Positions 23,877 through 29,236 of a DNA stretch of 29,262 nucleotides are shown here, piece after piece. Source of the DNA: a virus; IMG/VR virus record IMGVR_UViG_3300032117_000118, positions 1-29,262 of that record. One strand, written 5' to 3'. Position 1 is the stretch's first letter, and each line of letters begins with the position of its first letter. The position numbers were made by a program, and so were the translations under genes. Under the pieces are notes generated by a model. It saw only the letters and a list, made by a program, of their open reading frames with translations, was not told where the DNA came from and searched no databases.

Positions 23877-23905
23877 TTGCATCTTAGGACGAAACGTCCT
23901 ATTCT
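23877..23905 (+). promoter_or_regulatory. Early promoter 1 with operator in spacer
   Basis: TTGCAT (23877-23882) and TATTCT (23900-23905) are separated by 17 bases. The spacer holds the perfect palindrome AGGACG-AAA-CGTCCT (23886-23900). TTCGTCCT at 23905-23912 repeats the right half with two extra bases and pairs with AGGACGAA, making a possible second half-site. The promoter would drive the genes from 23944 and its operator lies next to the divergent regulator gene. Confidence 0.7.
23881..23886 (-). promoter_or_regulatory. Possible -10 of the divergent minus-strand promoter
   Basis: On the minus strand TAAGAT would give a transcript entering the ribbon-helix-helix gene, and it directly abuts the 23886-23900 operator. 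The -35 at 17-base spacing (ACGAAG) is a poor match to TTGACA, so the assignment is tentative. Confidence 0.3.
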
Positions 23906-23920
23906 TCGTCCTGCCCGATT

Positions 23921-23933
23921 TATCTACCTATCT
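23921..23933 (+). repeat. Leader element TATCTACCTATCT
   Basis: A member of the TACC-repeat leader family found before four early genes; here one of the units is changed to ATCT. It is followed at once by GGAG (23934-23937) and the ATG at 23944. Confidence 0.55.
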
Positions 23934-23943
23934 GGAGAGCCTC

Positions 23944-24324
23944 ATGAAACTTGGAACCGAAACCGGCAGCGTCATCAACCACCTGTACTCGCGCATGGTC
24001 GTTGGCGAGCCGACCCCTGCCGTCGGCATGGGCGTCACCCTGCTGATGTGGACCGACCGCGCTGCGGGCACCATCGTCGAGATCCGTGGCAACGTGCTCG
24101 TCGTCACCGAAGATGAAGTCAAGCGCGTCGACAACAACGGCATGAGCGAATCGCAGCAATACCAGTTCACGACCAACCTGCGTGGCCGCAAGTCCTACTT
24201 CAAGAAGGACCGTAAGGGCATGTGGGTCGAGCACTGCTACAACGACAAGGGCCGCTTGGTGATTGCGCGTGGCTGCGGCCTGCGTGTCGGCGAGCGCGCC
24301 CACTACCACGACTTTTCGTTCTAA
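23944..24324 (+). CDS. Conserved phage-type early protein, unknown function
   Basis: A 126-residue protein, first gene of the plus-strand early region. Its sequence (NHLYSRMVVGEPTPAVGMGV, TLLMWTDRAAGTIVEI, RVDNNGMSESQQYQF, then GRKSYFKKDRKGMWVE and RVGERAHYHDFSF) reads as a compact beta-rich domain. I recall related proteins as a family common in phage genomes without known function. GGAG is six bases before the ATG. It probably shares promoter 1 with the five genes that follow. Confidence 0.7.
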   Translation: MKLGTETGSVINHLYSRMVVGEPTPAVGMGVTLLMWTDRAAGTIVEIRGNVLVVTEDEVKRVDNNGMSESQQYQFTTNLRGRKSYFKKDRKGMWVEHCYNDKGRLVIARGCGLRVGERAHYHDFSF

Positions 24325-24334
24325 GGGGAATGCT

Positions 24335-24601
24335 ATGAACATCGCACATGGCAAGAGCATCTCTTTCAACGAGAAGGGTGAAGTGGAGATCCGCCTGTAC
24401 ACGGCGGGTCAGCAGGTCGAGTACGTCGATGGCGATTGCAAGGTCCGCGCTCGTCGCGGTTGGGTGACCATCACCATCGACGCTGACCAGTTGGCGCGTG
24501 ACTCGTCGAACACTTTCTTCTTCTCCAAGTCTGCCACGTCGCGTCGCGTGCGTGGCGCGATCAAGATCAAGGCCGATAAGCCGACCATTCAGGAGTTTTG
24601 A
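24335..24601 (+). CDS. Small early protein of unknown function
   Basis: An 88-residue, beta-rich basic protein (SISFNEKGEVEIRLYTAGQQ, VEYVDGDCKVRARRGWVTIT). ATG at 24335 is chosen because AAGGGG lies upstream and the longer in-frame reading overlaps the preceding gene with no ribosome binding site. The C-terminal part is Lys/Arg-rich (SRRVRGAIKIKADKP). It may bind nucleic acid, but no specific motif shows this. Confidence 0.6.
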   Translation: MNIAHGKSISFNEKGEVEIRLYTAGQQVEYVDGDCKVRARRGWVTITIDADQLARDSSNTFFFSKSATSRRVRGAIKIKADKPTIQEF

Positions 24602-24603
24602 TC

Positions 24604-25002
24604 ATGGACTTCAAAAAGGACCCAATCATTCAGGTGTACTCATACGAGTGGCTGCGCGACACCGGCCACAACCGCGAGGGCACTCAGGTCATCGTCGCCG
24701 ACTTTTACGTCGCCTTCGAGACCCACTCGGGCCGTCGCTTCCGCCACAACCACGGCTTCATCGGCCGTGTCGAGCACGACGACCTCGACTTCTTCCCGTG
24801 GCCGGTCCACGGCGATAAGGCGGCCGCCGAGCGCCTTGCCTCGCGCATCGAGAGGCATCTTGCGCTGGGCGGCACCGTCAACCTCGATTTGTGGTGCGAG
24901 CAGGATCCGGCGTACGGCTCAAGCGCGTACGAGGATCTGGATCGCACTGGCTTCTTCCGCCAGCGCGAAATCGCAGAAGACCGTCAGGCAATGTGGAGAT
25001 GA
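24604..25002 (+). CDS. Early protein of unknown function
   Basis: A 132-residue protein with ATG at 24604, eight bases after AGGAG; a TTG at 24598 overlaps the previous stop and is less likely. It contains aromatic and His-rich segments (SYEWLRDTGHNREGTQVIVA, RRFRHNHGFIGRVEHDDLDF, FPWPVHGDKAAAERLASRIE) and an acidic C-terminal part (LDLWCEQDPAYGSSAYEDLD). It looks like a small soluble alpha/beta protein. No family is recognised. Its stop overlaps an ATG of the next gene. Confidence 0.6.
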   Translation: MDFKKDPIIQVYSYEWLRDTGHNREGTQVIVADFYVAFETHSGRRFRHNHGFIGRVEHDDLDFFPWPVHGDKAAAERLASRIERHLALGGTVNLDLWCEQDPAYGSSAYEDLDRTGFFRQREIAEDRQAMWR

Positions 25003-25004
25003 TC

Positions 25005-25280
25005 ATGCAAGCAATCAGAACAAAGTACATCGGCCCGACCGACACCAAGGGGTCGCGCATTCAGGCCAAGTGTGAGGTCAAGACGATCTACCTGCCGTAC
25101 GACTGGGCTCTCGACAGCGACGACAACCACCGCAAAGCGTGCAACGCTCTGCGTGTGGTCATGGGATGGTTGCCGTCAGCAGGCCGCATCTACGACGCGC
25201 CCATGGTCGGCGGCTGGTTCGACGGCTGCATTTACTGGGTTTGGAAAAACGAATTTCTCGATACGGAGGCACTGTCATGA
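25005..25280 (+). CDS. Small conserved-looking protein, unknown function
   Basis: A 91-residue protein (MQAIRTKYIGPTDTKGSRIQ, AKCEVKTIYLPYDWALDSDD, then NHRKACNALRVVMGW and GGWFDGCIYWVWKNEF). The opening IRTKYIGPTDTKGSRI is a motif I associate with small proteins widespread in phages and mobile DNA. ATG at 25005 has GGAG six bases upstream; ATG at 24999 is too close to that site. Function is unknown. The stop overlaps the next start. Confidence 0.65.
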   Translation: MQAIRTKYIGPTDTKGSRIQAKCEVKTIYLPYDWALDSDDNHRKACNALRVVMGWLPSAGRIYDAPMVGGWFDGCIYWVWKNEFLDTEALS

Positions 25281-25516
25281 AAGAGATGATCGGTAAGCAG
25301 ACGAAGAAGCGTTACGTCTTCCAGTCGGAGGCGGACCTGATGGACCACCTGATGGCCGACGACAGCGTCGGCTTCTGCATCCGCTGCGGTCACGAGCACC
25401 ACGGCATCAAGCCCGACGTCGACAACGCCAAGTGCAAGGAGTGCGGCAACAACGGCGTTTTCGGCGTCGAAGAGTTGCTCGTGCGCGGTCTGCATCACTT
25501 GGACCCGCTCACATGA
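25277..25516 (+). CDS. Small zinc-ribbon protein
   Basis: A 79-residue protein with two Cys pairs, CIRCG (C34, C37) and CKECG (C53, C56), which should bind one zinc ion. The N-terminal half is charged and helical (TKKRYVFQSEADLMDHLMAD). GGAGG lies seven bases before the ATG, and the start overlaps the upstream stop as ATGA, as does its own stop with the HTH gene. It could bind nucleic acid or act as an adaptor on a host protein; neither can be shown. Confidence 0.7.
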   Translation: MKEMIGKQTKKRYVFQSEADLMDHLMADDSVGFCIRCGHEHHGIKPDVDNAKCKECGNNGVFGVEELLVRGLHHLDPLT

Positions 25517-25701
25517 CGCCCGCACAGCAGTCTCAATTCATCCGGTCGGCCCTGACCAAGATGGGCGTCACGCAAGCCGCCATGGCGCGTTCTCTGGGCG
25601 TCTCAGAGCGCACCGTAAGGCGGTGGGTCAGCGGCAAGCAGGCGGTGCCCGCGCCCGTCATGGTCGCCATCAAAACTATTTTCAAGGAAGTGTTGCAGTA
25701 G
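25513..25701 (+). CDS. Cro/XRE-type helix-turn-helix regulator
   Basis: A 62-residue protein with a clear HTH: MGVTQAAMARSLGVSERTVR (17-36), followed by RWVSGKQAVP, the usual recognition helix and turn of the XRE/Cro class. At this size it is DNA-binding domain only, like Cro. Its stop codon TAG lies in the -35/-10 spacer of promoter 2. It is therefore a second candidate regulator for the early operator family, or a switch acting elsewhere in the genome. Confidence 0.82.
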   Translation: MTPAQQSQFIRSALTKMGVTQAAMARSLGVSERTVRRWVSGKQAVPAPVMVAIKTIFKEVLQ

Positions 25702-25721
25702 GACAAAATGTCCTGTAGCAT
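25693..25721 (+). promoter_or_regulatory. Early promoter 2 with operator in spacer
   Basis: TTGCAG (25693-25698) and TAGCAT (25716-25721) at 17-base spacing flank the perfect palindrome AGGACA-AAA-TGTCCT (25700-25714). The palindrome overlaps the stop of the HTH gene. The promoter would drive 25765-26536. Confidence 0.7.
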
Positions 25722-25734
25722 CCGGGTTGTCGAT

Positions 25735-25745
25735 TACCTACCTAT
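25735..25745 (+). repeat. Leader element TACCTACCTAT
   Basis: Two TACC units follow TTGTCGAT, a combination also present in promoters 3 and 4. The ribosome binding site CGGAG follows ten bases later, before ATG 25765. Confidence 0.6.
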
Positions 25746-25764
25746 CTTATTTCGGAGCCTCAAA

Positions 25765-26109
25765 ATGGACACAGCAAGCATCGTCTACCTGCACGACATC
25801 AGCGAGCAGGAAATCTTTGAAGTCACCAACCCGGTTGACGAACTGGGCCGCATCCGCGCTGAGATTGCGGCGCTCAAGGAATCTGAGGAGCGCCTGATCG
25901 CCCAGATCAAGGAAGCGGGCGTCGGCGCTTACGACGGTGTGGCGTACCGCGCCACGGTGTCGGAAGTCGCGCCCCGCGAGTCCTACGACACCAAGGCGAT
26001 GGAAGCCAAGTTGCGCGACATGGGCGTGGACAACCGTTGGTTCATCCACAACACCAAGACCACCGCCGGGTACGTCACCGTGCGCGTCTCGGCCCGCAAG
26101 TCGAAGTGA
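25765..26109 (+). CDS. Early coiled-coil protein, Gp157-like in pattern
   Basis: A 114-residue protein with ATG at 25765 placed by CGGAG. After an N-terminal segment comes a helix with heptad spacing (DELGRIRAEIAALKESEERL, IAQIKEAGVGAYDGVAYRAT), then EVAPRESYDTKAMEAKLRDM and the strand TAGYVTVRVSARK. The helix followed by a G-Y-A-T strand and a K-T-x-x-Y-V-T-V ending recalls small phage proteins of the siphovirus Gp157 type. That name is resemblance only. Function is unknown; association with DNA-repair proteins is known for some coiled-coil early proteins. Confidence 0.6.
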   Translation: MDTASIVYLHDISEQEIFEVTNPVDELGRIRAEIAALKESEERLIAQIKEAGVGAYDGVAYRATVSEVAPRESYDTKAMEAKLRDMGVDNRWFIHNTKTTAGYVTVRVSARKSK

Positions 26110-26117
26110 GGTGCAGC

Positions 26118-26327
26118 ATGGCCAAGATCAAATGGATCAAGTTCCCCAACGCGCCTCGCGGCGCTTGGGTGAGCGAGTGCGGCAAGTTCGCAATCGACCC
26201 CGTCTACGTTTGGCTGTACAGCAAGCAGATCGACGGGAGCCGGTTGTTCGTCAAGGGCCGACGCGACCTGTATGGCGAATACAAGTCGGTCACGGAAGCC
26301 AAGCGTGCAGCGGAGGGCATCAAGTGA
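26118..26327 (+). CDS. Small early protein
   Basis: A 69-residue basic protein with many aromatic residues (IKWIKFPNAPRGAWVSECGK, FAIDPVYVWLYSKQIDG) and a Lys/Arg-rich end (SRLFVKGRRDLYGEYKSVTE, AKRAAEGIK). The strand pattern and the final helix suggest a small beta-beta-alpha fold. GTG 26324 of the next gene overlaps its stop, indicating coupling. The family is not recognised. Confidence 0.6.
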   Translation: MAKIKWIKFPNAPRGAWVSECGKFAIDPVYVWLYSKQIDGSRLFVKGRRDLYGEYKSVTEAKRAAEGIK

Positions 26328-26536
26328 AATCCACGAACCACATGGGCGTTGATCAGTTCAACCAAGTCGTCACCAAGCCTCGCAAGGAATGGGTGCTGAT
26401 CAAGAAGCGCATCGAAATCGAAGGGGGCCGTTCGCGCACGATGCGCGAGCGTGACGGCAGCGTGACGCTGATCGTCAACAGCCTTGACCGGGTGGGTGAC
26501 CGCCCGGCAGTCGTCGTCGAAATTTTCAACTGGTGA
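26324..26536 (+). CDS. Small early protein with GTG start
   Basis: A 70-residue protein. GTG at 26324 is chosen because GGAGG lies seven bases upstream and it overlaps the preceding stop. It is basic and rich in short strands (KEWVLIKKRIEIEGGRSRTM, RERDGSVTLIVNSLDRV) and ends RPAVVVEIFNW. It is the last gene before promoter 3. Function unknown. Confidence 0.55.
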   Translation: MKSTNHMGVDQFNQVVTKPRKEWVLIKKRIEIEGGRSRTMRERDGSVTLIVNSLDRVGDRPAVVVEIFNW

Positions 26537-26546
26537 CCAACATGTG

Positions 26547-26576
26547 TTGACAGGGCGAAAGGCCCTGTCGCACAAT
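26547..26576 (+). promoter_or_regulatory. Early promoter 3 with extended palindrome
   Basis: TTGACA (26547-26552) and CACAAT (26571-26576) are separated by 18 bases. The operator AGGGCG-AAA-GGCCCT (26552-26566) is part of a longer inverted repeat, GACAGGGC and GCCCTGTC (26549-26556 and 26562-26569), which takes in the last four bases of the -35 hexamer. If transcribed from upstream it would form an eight-base-pair hairpin, so it might also end the preceding operon. Confidence 0.68.
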
Positions 26577-26590
26577 TCGCTTGTCGACAC

Positions 26591-26601
26591 TACCTACCTA
26601 T
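26591..26601 (+). repeat. Leader element TACCTACCTAT
   Basis: It is identical to the element at 25735-25745 and again lies after TTGTCGA. GGAG follows at 26611-26614, before ATG 26621. Confidence 0.6.
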
Positions 26602-26620
26602 TTGGAATTTGGAGATACAC

Positions 26621-27037
26621 ATGGCATATCGCATCACTCGCAACGAAGAAATCAAGATCGAAGATTACGTCATGAAGATTCGCGTGCATCACGACACGGT
26701 TTTTTCGGCCATTCAGGCGCTGAACGCCAAGATGGAGGAGGAGGCCCTCAAGGTCCGCGCCGCCATCGACGCCCTTGACGCCGTCAAGACTGAAGCCGCC
26801 GGGTTCCTTGAGGACATCCACCGGGAACACGAGGAGACCTTCGACTTGGCCGACGAGAAGTGGCAGGAATCCAATCGCGGTCAGGCCGTTCGCGACTGGC
26901 TCGACGAACTGGCCAGTCAGGTGCAGAACTTGGAGTCGGTTACCGACTGGGAAGCCCCAGAAGAGTCGGACCCCAACGACCTCGAAAACCCCGCCGGTCT
27001 CCTGTCCGACCTGTACCTCTCGCCGGAAGCCCTCTAA
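26621..27037 (+). CDS. Acidic coiled-coil early protein
   Basis: A 138-residue protein (ATG 26621; TTG at 26609 overlaps the GGAG site and is unlikely). The first 30 residues contain strands and then a long helix (FSAIQALNAKMEEEALKVRA, AIDALDAVKTEAAGFLEDIH) rich in Glu and Ala, with coiled-coil spacing. The C-terminal region is strongly acidic (DWEAPEESDPNDLENPAGLL). It stands alone between promoter 3 and a strong hairpin, so it is probably a monocistronic unit. Acidic phage early proteins sometimes mimic DNA or bind host enzymes; that is speculation here. Confidence 0.62.
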   Translation: MAYRITRNEEIKIEDYVMKIRVHHDTVFSAIQALNAKMEEEALKVRAAIDALDAVKTEAAGFLEDIHREHEETFDLADEKWQESNRGQAVRDWLDELASQVQNLESVTDWEAPEESDPNDLENPAGLLSDLYLSPEAL

Positions 27038-27052
27038 CCCTAACCAAAAACC

Positions 27053-27083
27053 GGGGGAGCCGTCTCTCGTAGGCGTCTCCCCC
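27053..27083 (+). terminator. Terminator-like hairpin after the acidic coiled-coil gene
   Basis: GGGGGAG (27053-27059) and CTCCCCC (27077-27083) form a perfect seven-base-pair GC stem with a 17-base loop that can pair partly. A T-tract is absent (TAAAATTAG follows), so termination may be incomplete. It ends the promoter 3 unit just before promoter 4. Confidence 0.55.
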
Positions 27084-27095
27084 TAAAATTAGTTG

Positions 27096-27125
27096 TTGAC
27101 AGGGTGTTTCACCCTACCCCATAAT
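27096..27125 (+). promoter_or_regulatory. Early promoter 4 with operator in spacer
   Basis: A consensus TTGACA (27096-27101) and CATAAT (27120-27125) with 18-base spacing make this the strongest-looking promoter of the set. The perfect palindrome AGGGTG-TTT-CACCCT occupies 27101-27115. It would drive the helicase gene. Confidence 0.75.
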
Positions 27126-27143
27126 CCAACCCGTCGATTGTTT

Positions 27144-27158
27144 TACCTACCTACCTAT
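27144..27158 (+). repeat. Leader element with three TACC units
   Basis: TACCTACCTACCTAT has one more unit than the leaders of promoters 2 and 3. CGGAG follows four bases later, and the ATG is at 27176. Confidence 0.6.
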
Positions 27159-27175
27159 TTCGGAGATCTTTCAAC

Positions 27176-28654
27176 ATGAACGCAGTCGCCACCGCAGTCG
27201 CCACCGCAGTCGCCACCGCCACCCGCTCGTGGTCCCCGTACCAGTCGTCCATCTTCGACTTCGTCGAGAACGGCACCGGCAACGCTGTCGTCGAGGCCGT
27301 CGCGGGCAGCGGCAAGACCACAACCCTCGTCGAGGCCTTCAACCGCATCAAGGGCAACGCCGTGTTCTTGGCCTTCGGTAAGGCCATCGCGACGGAGTTG
27401 GTCAGTCGCGGCGTCAACGCCAAGACCTTCCACTCGCTGTGCTTCAGCCCGGTGCTCCGCTTCTGCGGCATCAACAACATCGACAAGGACAAGTTGCGCC
27501 GCATCATCGCCGACAACCTGACCGACGCCGACGTCCGCACCTACGGCGCGTTCATCAACGAACTCGTCAAGTTGGCCCGCGAAGCCGGTGTCGGCTGCCT
27601 CGTCGAGGACAGCGAGCAGGTCTGGCTTGATATCGCCGAGCACCATGACCTTGAAGTCGAGGGCGACATGGCTCGCGCCATCCACCTCGCCCGCCGCCTG
27701 CTGCAGGCGTCGAACGAGTCGCCCGAGTGCGACTTCACCGACCTCCTGTACCGCTCGGTTCTGGAGGGCATCAGCCTGCCGAAGTTCGACTTCGTGTTCG
27801 TCGACGAGGCGCAGGACACCAACGCCATTCAGCGTGCGATCCTCCGCAAAATCTCGCACGCAGGCACCCGAATCGTCGCCGTCGGCGACCCGCGCCAAGC
27901 GATCTACGGCTTCCGTGGCGCCGACAGCCGCAGCCTCGACCTGATCACCGAGGAGTTCAACGCCATCCGCCTGCCGCTGACCGTGTCGTACCGCTGCCCG
28001 AAGTCGGTCGTCGCCTTCGCCCGCCAGTGGGTGTCGCACATCGAGTCCGCCCCGGCGGCCGCCGAAGGCGTTGTGGGCAACCTCGGCACCGAATGGAACG
28101 GTGCCATGTTCGACCCAACCGACCTGATCATCTGCCGCACGACCAAGCCCCTCGTGGCTCTGGCGTACCGCATGCTCCGCAGCGGTCAGGGCTGCAAGAT
28201 CCTCGGCAAGTCGATCGGCGAGGGCCTGCAGCGCCTGATCACCCGCATGAACGCCAAGGGCATCGACGCGCTCGTCGAGAAACTGCGTAAGTGGGAAGAG
28301 CGCGAGGTCGAGAAGGCCAAGGCTCGCGGCAACGAGGCCAAGATCGCCGCCATCCAAGATCAGGCTGAGTCGATCCTCTGCCTCATCGAGAGCCTGCCTG
28401 AGACCGACCGTACGGTCCCGGCGCTGCTCCGCCTGCTCGACACCATCTTCGATCAGGAGCGCGGCGTGACGACCCTCGCGACGATCCACAAGGCGAAAGG
28501 CTTGGAAGCCGACCGCGTGTATTGGCTCAACAGCAGCCAGTGCCCGTCCAAGTGGGCGCGCAAGGACTGGCAGAAGGAGCAGGAGGCCAACCTGTGCTAC
28601 GTCGCCGCAACCCGCGCCAAGGCGGAGTTGTACCTCATCGAGGAGGAGCGCTGA
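27176..28654 (+). CDS. UvrD/Rep-like SF1 DNA helicase
   Basis: A 492-residue ATP-dependent helicase with superfamily 1A motifs in order. These are motif I EAVAGSGKTTT (40-50, K47), Ia-like VFLAFGKAIA, and motif II FVFVDEAQDTN (D210-E211). Motif III is VGDPRQAIYGFRGAD (236-250), and motif IV VSYRCPKSVV. Motif V is TIHKAKGLEADRVYWL and motif VI LCYVAATRAKAELYLI. It is shorter than host UvrD (about 720 residues), as many phage helicases are. The N-terminus carries the in-frame repeat AVAT three times. It would unwind DNA in phage replication or recombination. Confidence 0.92.
   Translation: MNAVATAVATAVATATRSWSPYQSSIFDFVENGTGNAVVEAVAGSGKTTTLVEAFNRIKGNAVFLAFGKAIATELVSRGVNAKTFHSLCFSPVLRFCGINNIDKDKLRRIIADNLTDADVRTYGAFINELVKLAREAGVGCLVEDSEQVWLDIAEHHDLEVEGDMARAIHLARRLLQASNESPECDFTDLLYRSVLEGISLPKFDFVFVDEAQDTNAIQRAILRKISHAGTRIVAVGDPRQAIYGFRGADSRSLDLITEEFNAIRLPLTVSYRCPKSVVAFARQWVSHIESAPAAAEGVVGNLGTEWNGAMFDPTDLIICRTTKPLVALAYRMLRSGQGCKILGKSIGEGLQRLITRMNAKGIDALVEKLRKWEEREVEKAKARGNEAKIAAIQDQAESILCLIESLPETDRTVPALLRLLDTIFDQERGVTTLATIHKAKGLEADRVYWLNSSQCPSKWARKDWQKEQEANLCYVAATRAKAELYLIEEER
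27182..27217 (+). repeat. 12-bp tandem repeat, three copies, at the helicase start
   Basis: GCAGTCGCCACC occurs three times without change and a partial fourth unit follows. Each unit encodes AVAT, so gains or losses keep the reading frame. The repeat begins two codons after the start codon. Confidence 0.85.
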
Positions 28655-28663
28655 TCGACCCAG

Positions 28664-28692
28664 TTGACGGGGAGGGTGTTTTATCCCATACT
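28664..28692 (+). promoter_or_regulatory. Early promoter 5, diverged operator plus long inverted repeat
   Basis: TTGACG (28664-28669) and CATACT (28687-28692) are spaced by 17 bases. The spacer has AGGGTG-TTT-TATCCC (28673-28687), a half-conserved form of the operator. A perfect ten-base inverted repeat, TGACGGGGAG (28665-28674) and CTCCCCGTCA (28693-28702), encloses the site. The leader lacks TACC repeats. It may be under different or additional control. Confidence 0.6.
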
Positions 28693-28731
28693 CTCCCCGT
28701 CAGACATTTCAGACAACCGATGGAGACCCTC

Positions 28732-29028
28732 ATGACCTCTTTTGCATCAATCGAAAATTCTTACGAGGCGCGCGCGCTCAACGCCCACCTTTCGGGCCCG
28801 GACACGACGTACGCGCAGTACCTTGAGGAAAACGACTTGCCTCCTTTCGAGTACACGCTCCTCGACGAGGAACGCAACGACTTCCGCTGCCGCGCCAAGG
28901 ACGGCTCGGTCCACGAGGACCACGACTGGAAGGCTGACGGCCGCTGCAGCCGCTGCGTGTGGATGCTCCACAGTTTCTGGGTCGCCCAAGGCGGGATGAC
29001 TGAAAAAGAGTTTGAGCAGGAATTCTGA
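28732..29028 (+). CDS. Small Cys-containing early protein
   Basis: A 98-residue acidic protein (ATG 28732 with GGAG six bases upstream; ATG 28720 overlaps that site). The motif FRCRAKDGSVHEDHDWKADG followed by RCSRCVWMLHSFW holds C53, C72 and C75 with nearby His residues, a possible small zinc site with one irregular ligand. The N-terminal part is helical (SYEARALNAHL, YAQYLEENDLPPFEY). It is the first gene after promoter 5. Function unknown. Confidence 0.6.
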   Translation: MTSFASIENSYEARALNAHLSGPDTTYAQYLEENDLPPFEYTLLDEERNDFRCRAKDGSVHEDHDWKADGRCSRCVWMLHSFWVAQGGMTEKEFEQEF

Positions 29029-29029
29029 C

Positions 29030-29236
29030 ATGGCAATGGAACACGAATATCAATTGGCGAATCGCGTGGAACTCTTGGAGGACCACGCTTTCACGATGGC
29101 GAATCAGATCGAGGTCCTGCGCCGGGCTCTGCGCGAATGTGCGGAGCACATCGAGACCGCGCCGGGCCTTAACACTCGTGGCGTGATGGTGGCCTACGCC
29201 GCACGCCGCATTCTTTCAGGAGAATACGGACTGTGA
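29030..29236 (+). CDS. Small helical early protein
   Basis: A 68-residue protein with an amphipathic helix (YQLANRVELLEDHAFTMANQ, IEVLRRALRECAEHIETA) and the ending RGVMVAYAARRILSGEYGL. AGGA lies eight bases before the ATG at 29030; a second ATG at 29036 is possible. Heptad-like Leu/Val spacing suggests a coiled coil. Its stop overlaps a GTG (GTGA) that may start the next gene. Function unknown. Confidence 0.55.
   Translation: MAMEHEYQLANRVELLEDHAFTMANQIEVLRRALRECAEHIETAPGLNTRGVMVAYAARRILSGEYGL

Noticed and set aside
27144-27158. TACC repeats as part of a CRISPR or other array
   Set aside because: Units are four bases, directly repeated without spacers, and lie in gene leaders; there are no cas genes. 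The RecB/Cas4-like gene belongs to a phage recombination set.
27155-28489. Minus-strand open frame of 444 codons opposite the helicase
   Set aside because: The plus strand carries all SF1 helicase motifs in order. The antisense frame is open because of the strong C/G third-position bias and gives a Val/Asp/Arg/Ala-rich product without recognisable motifs.
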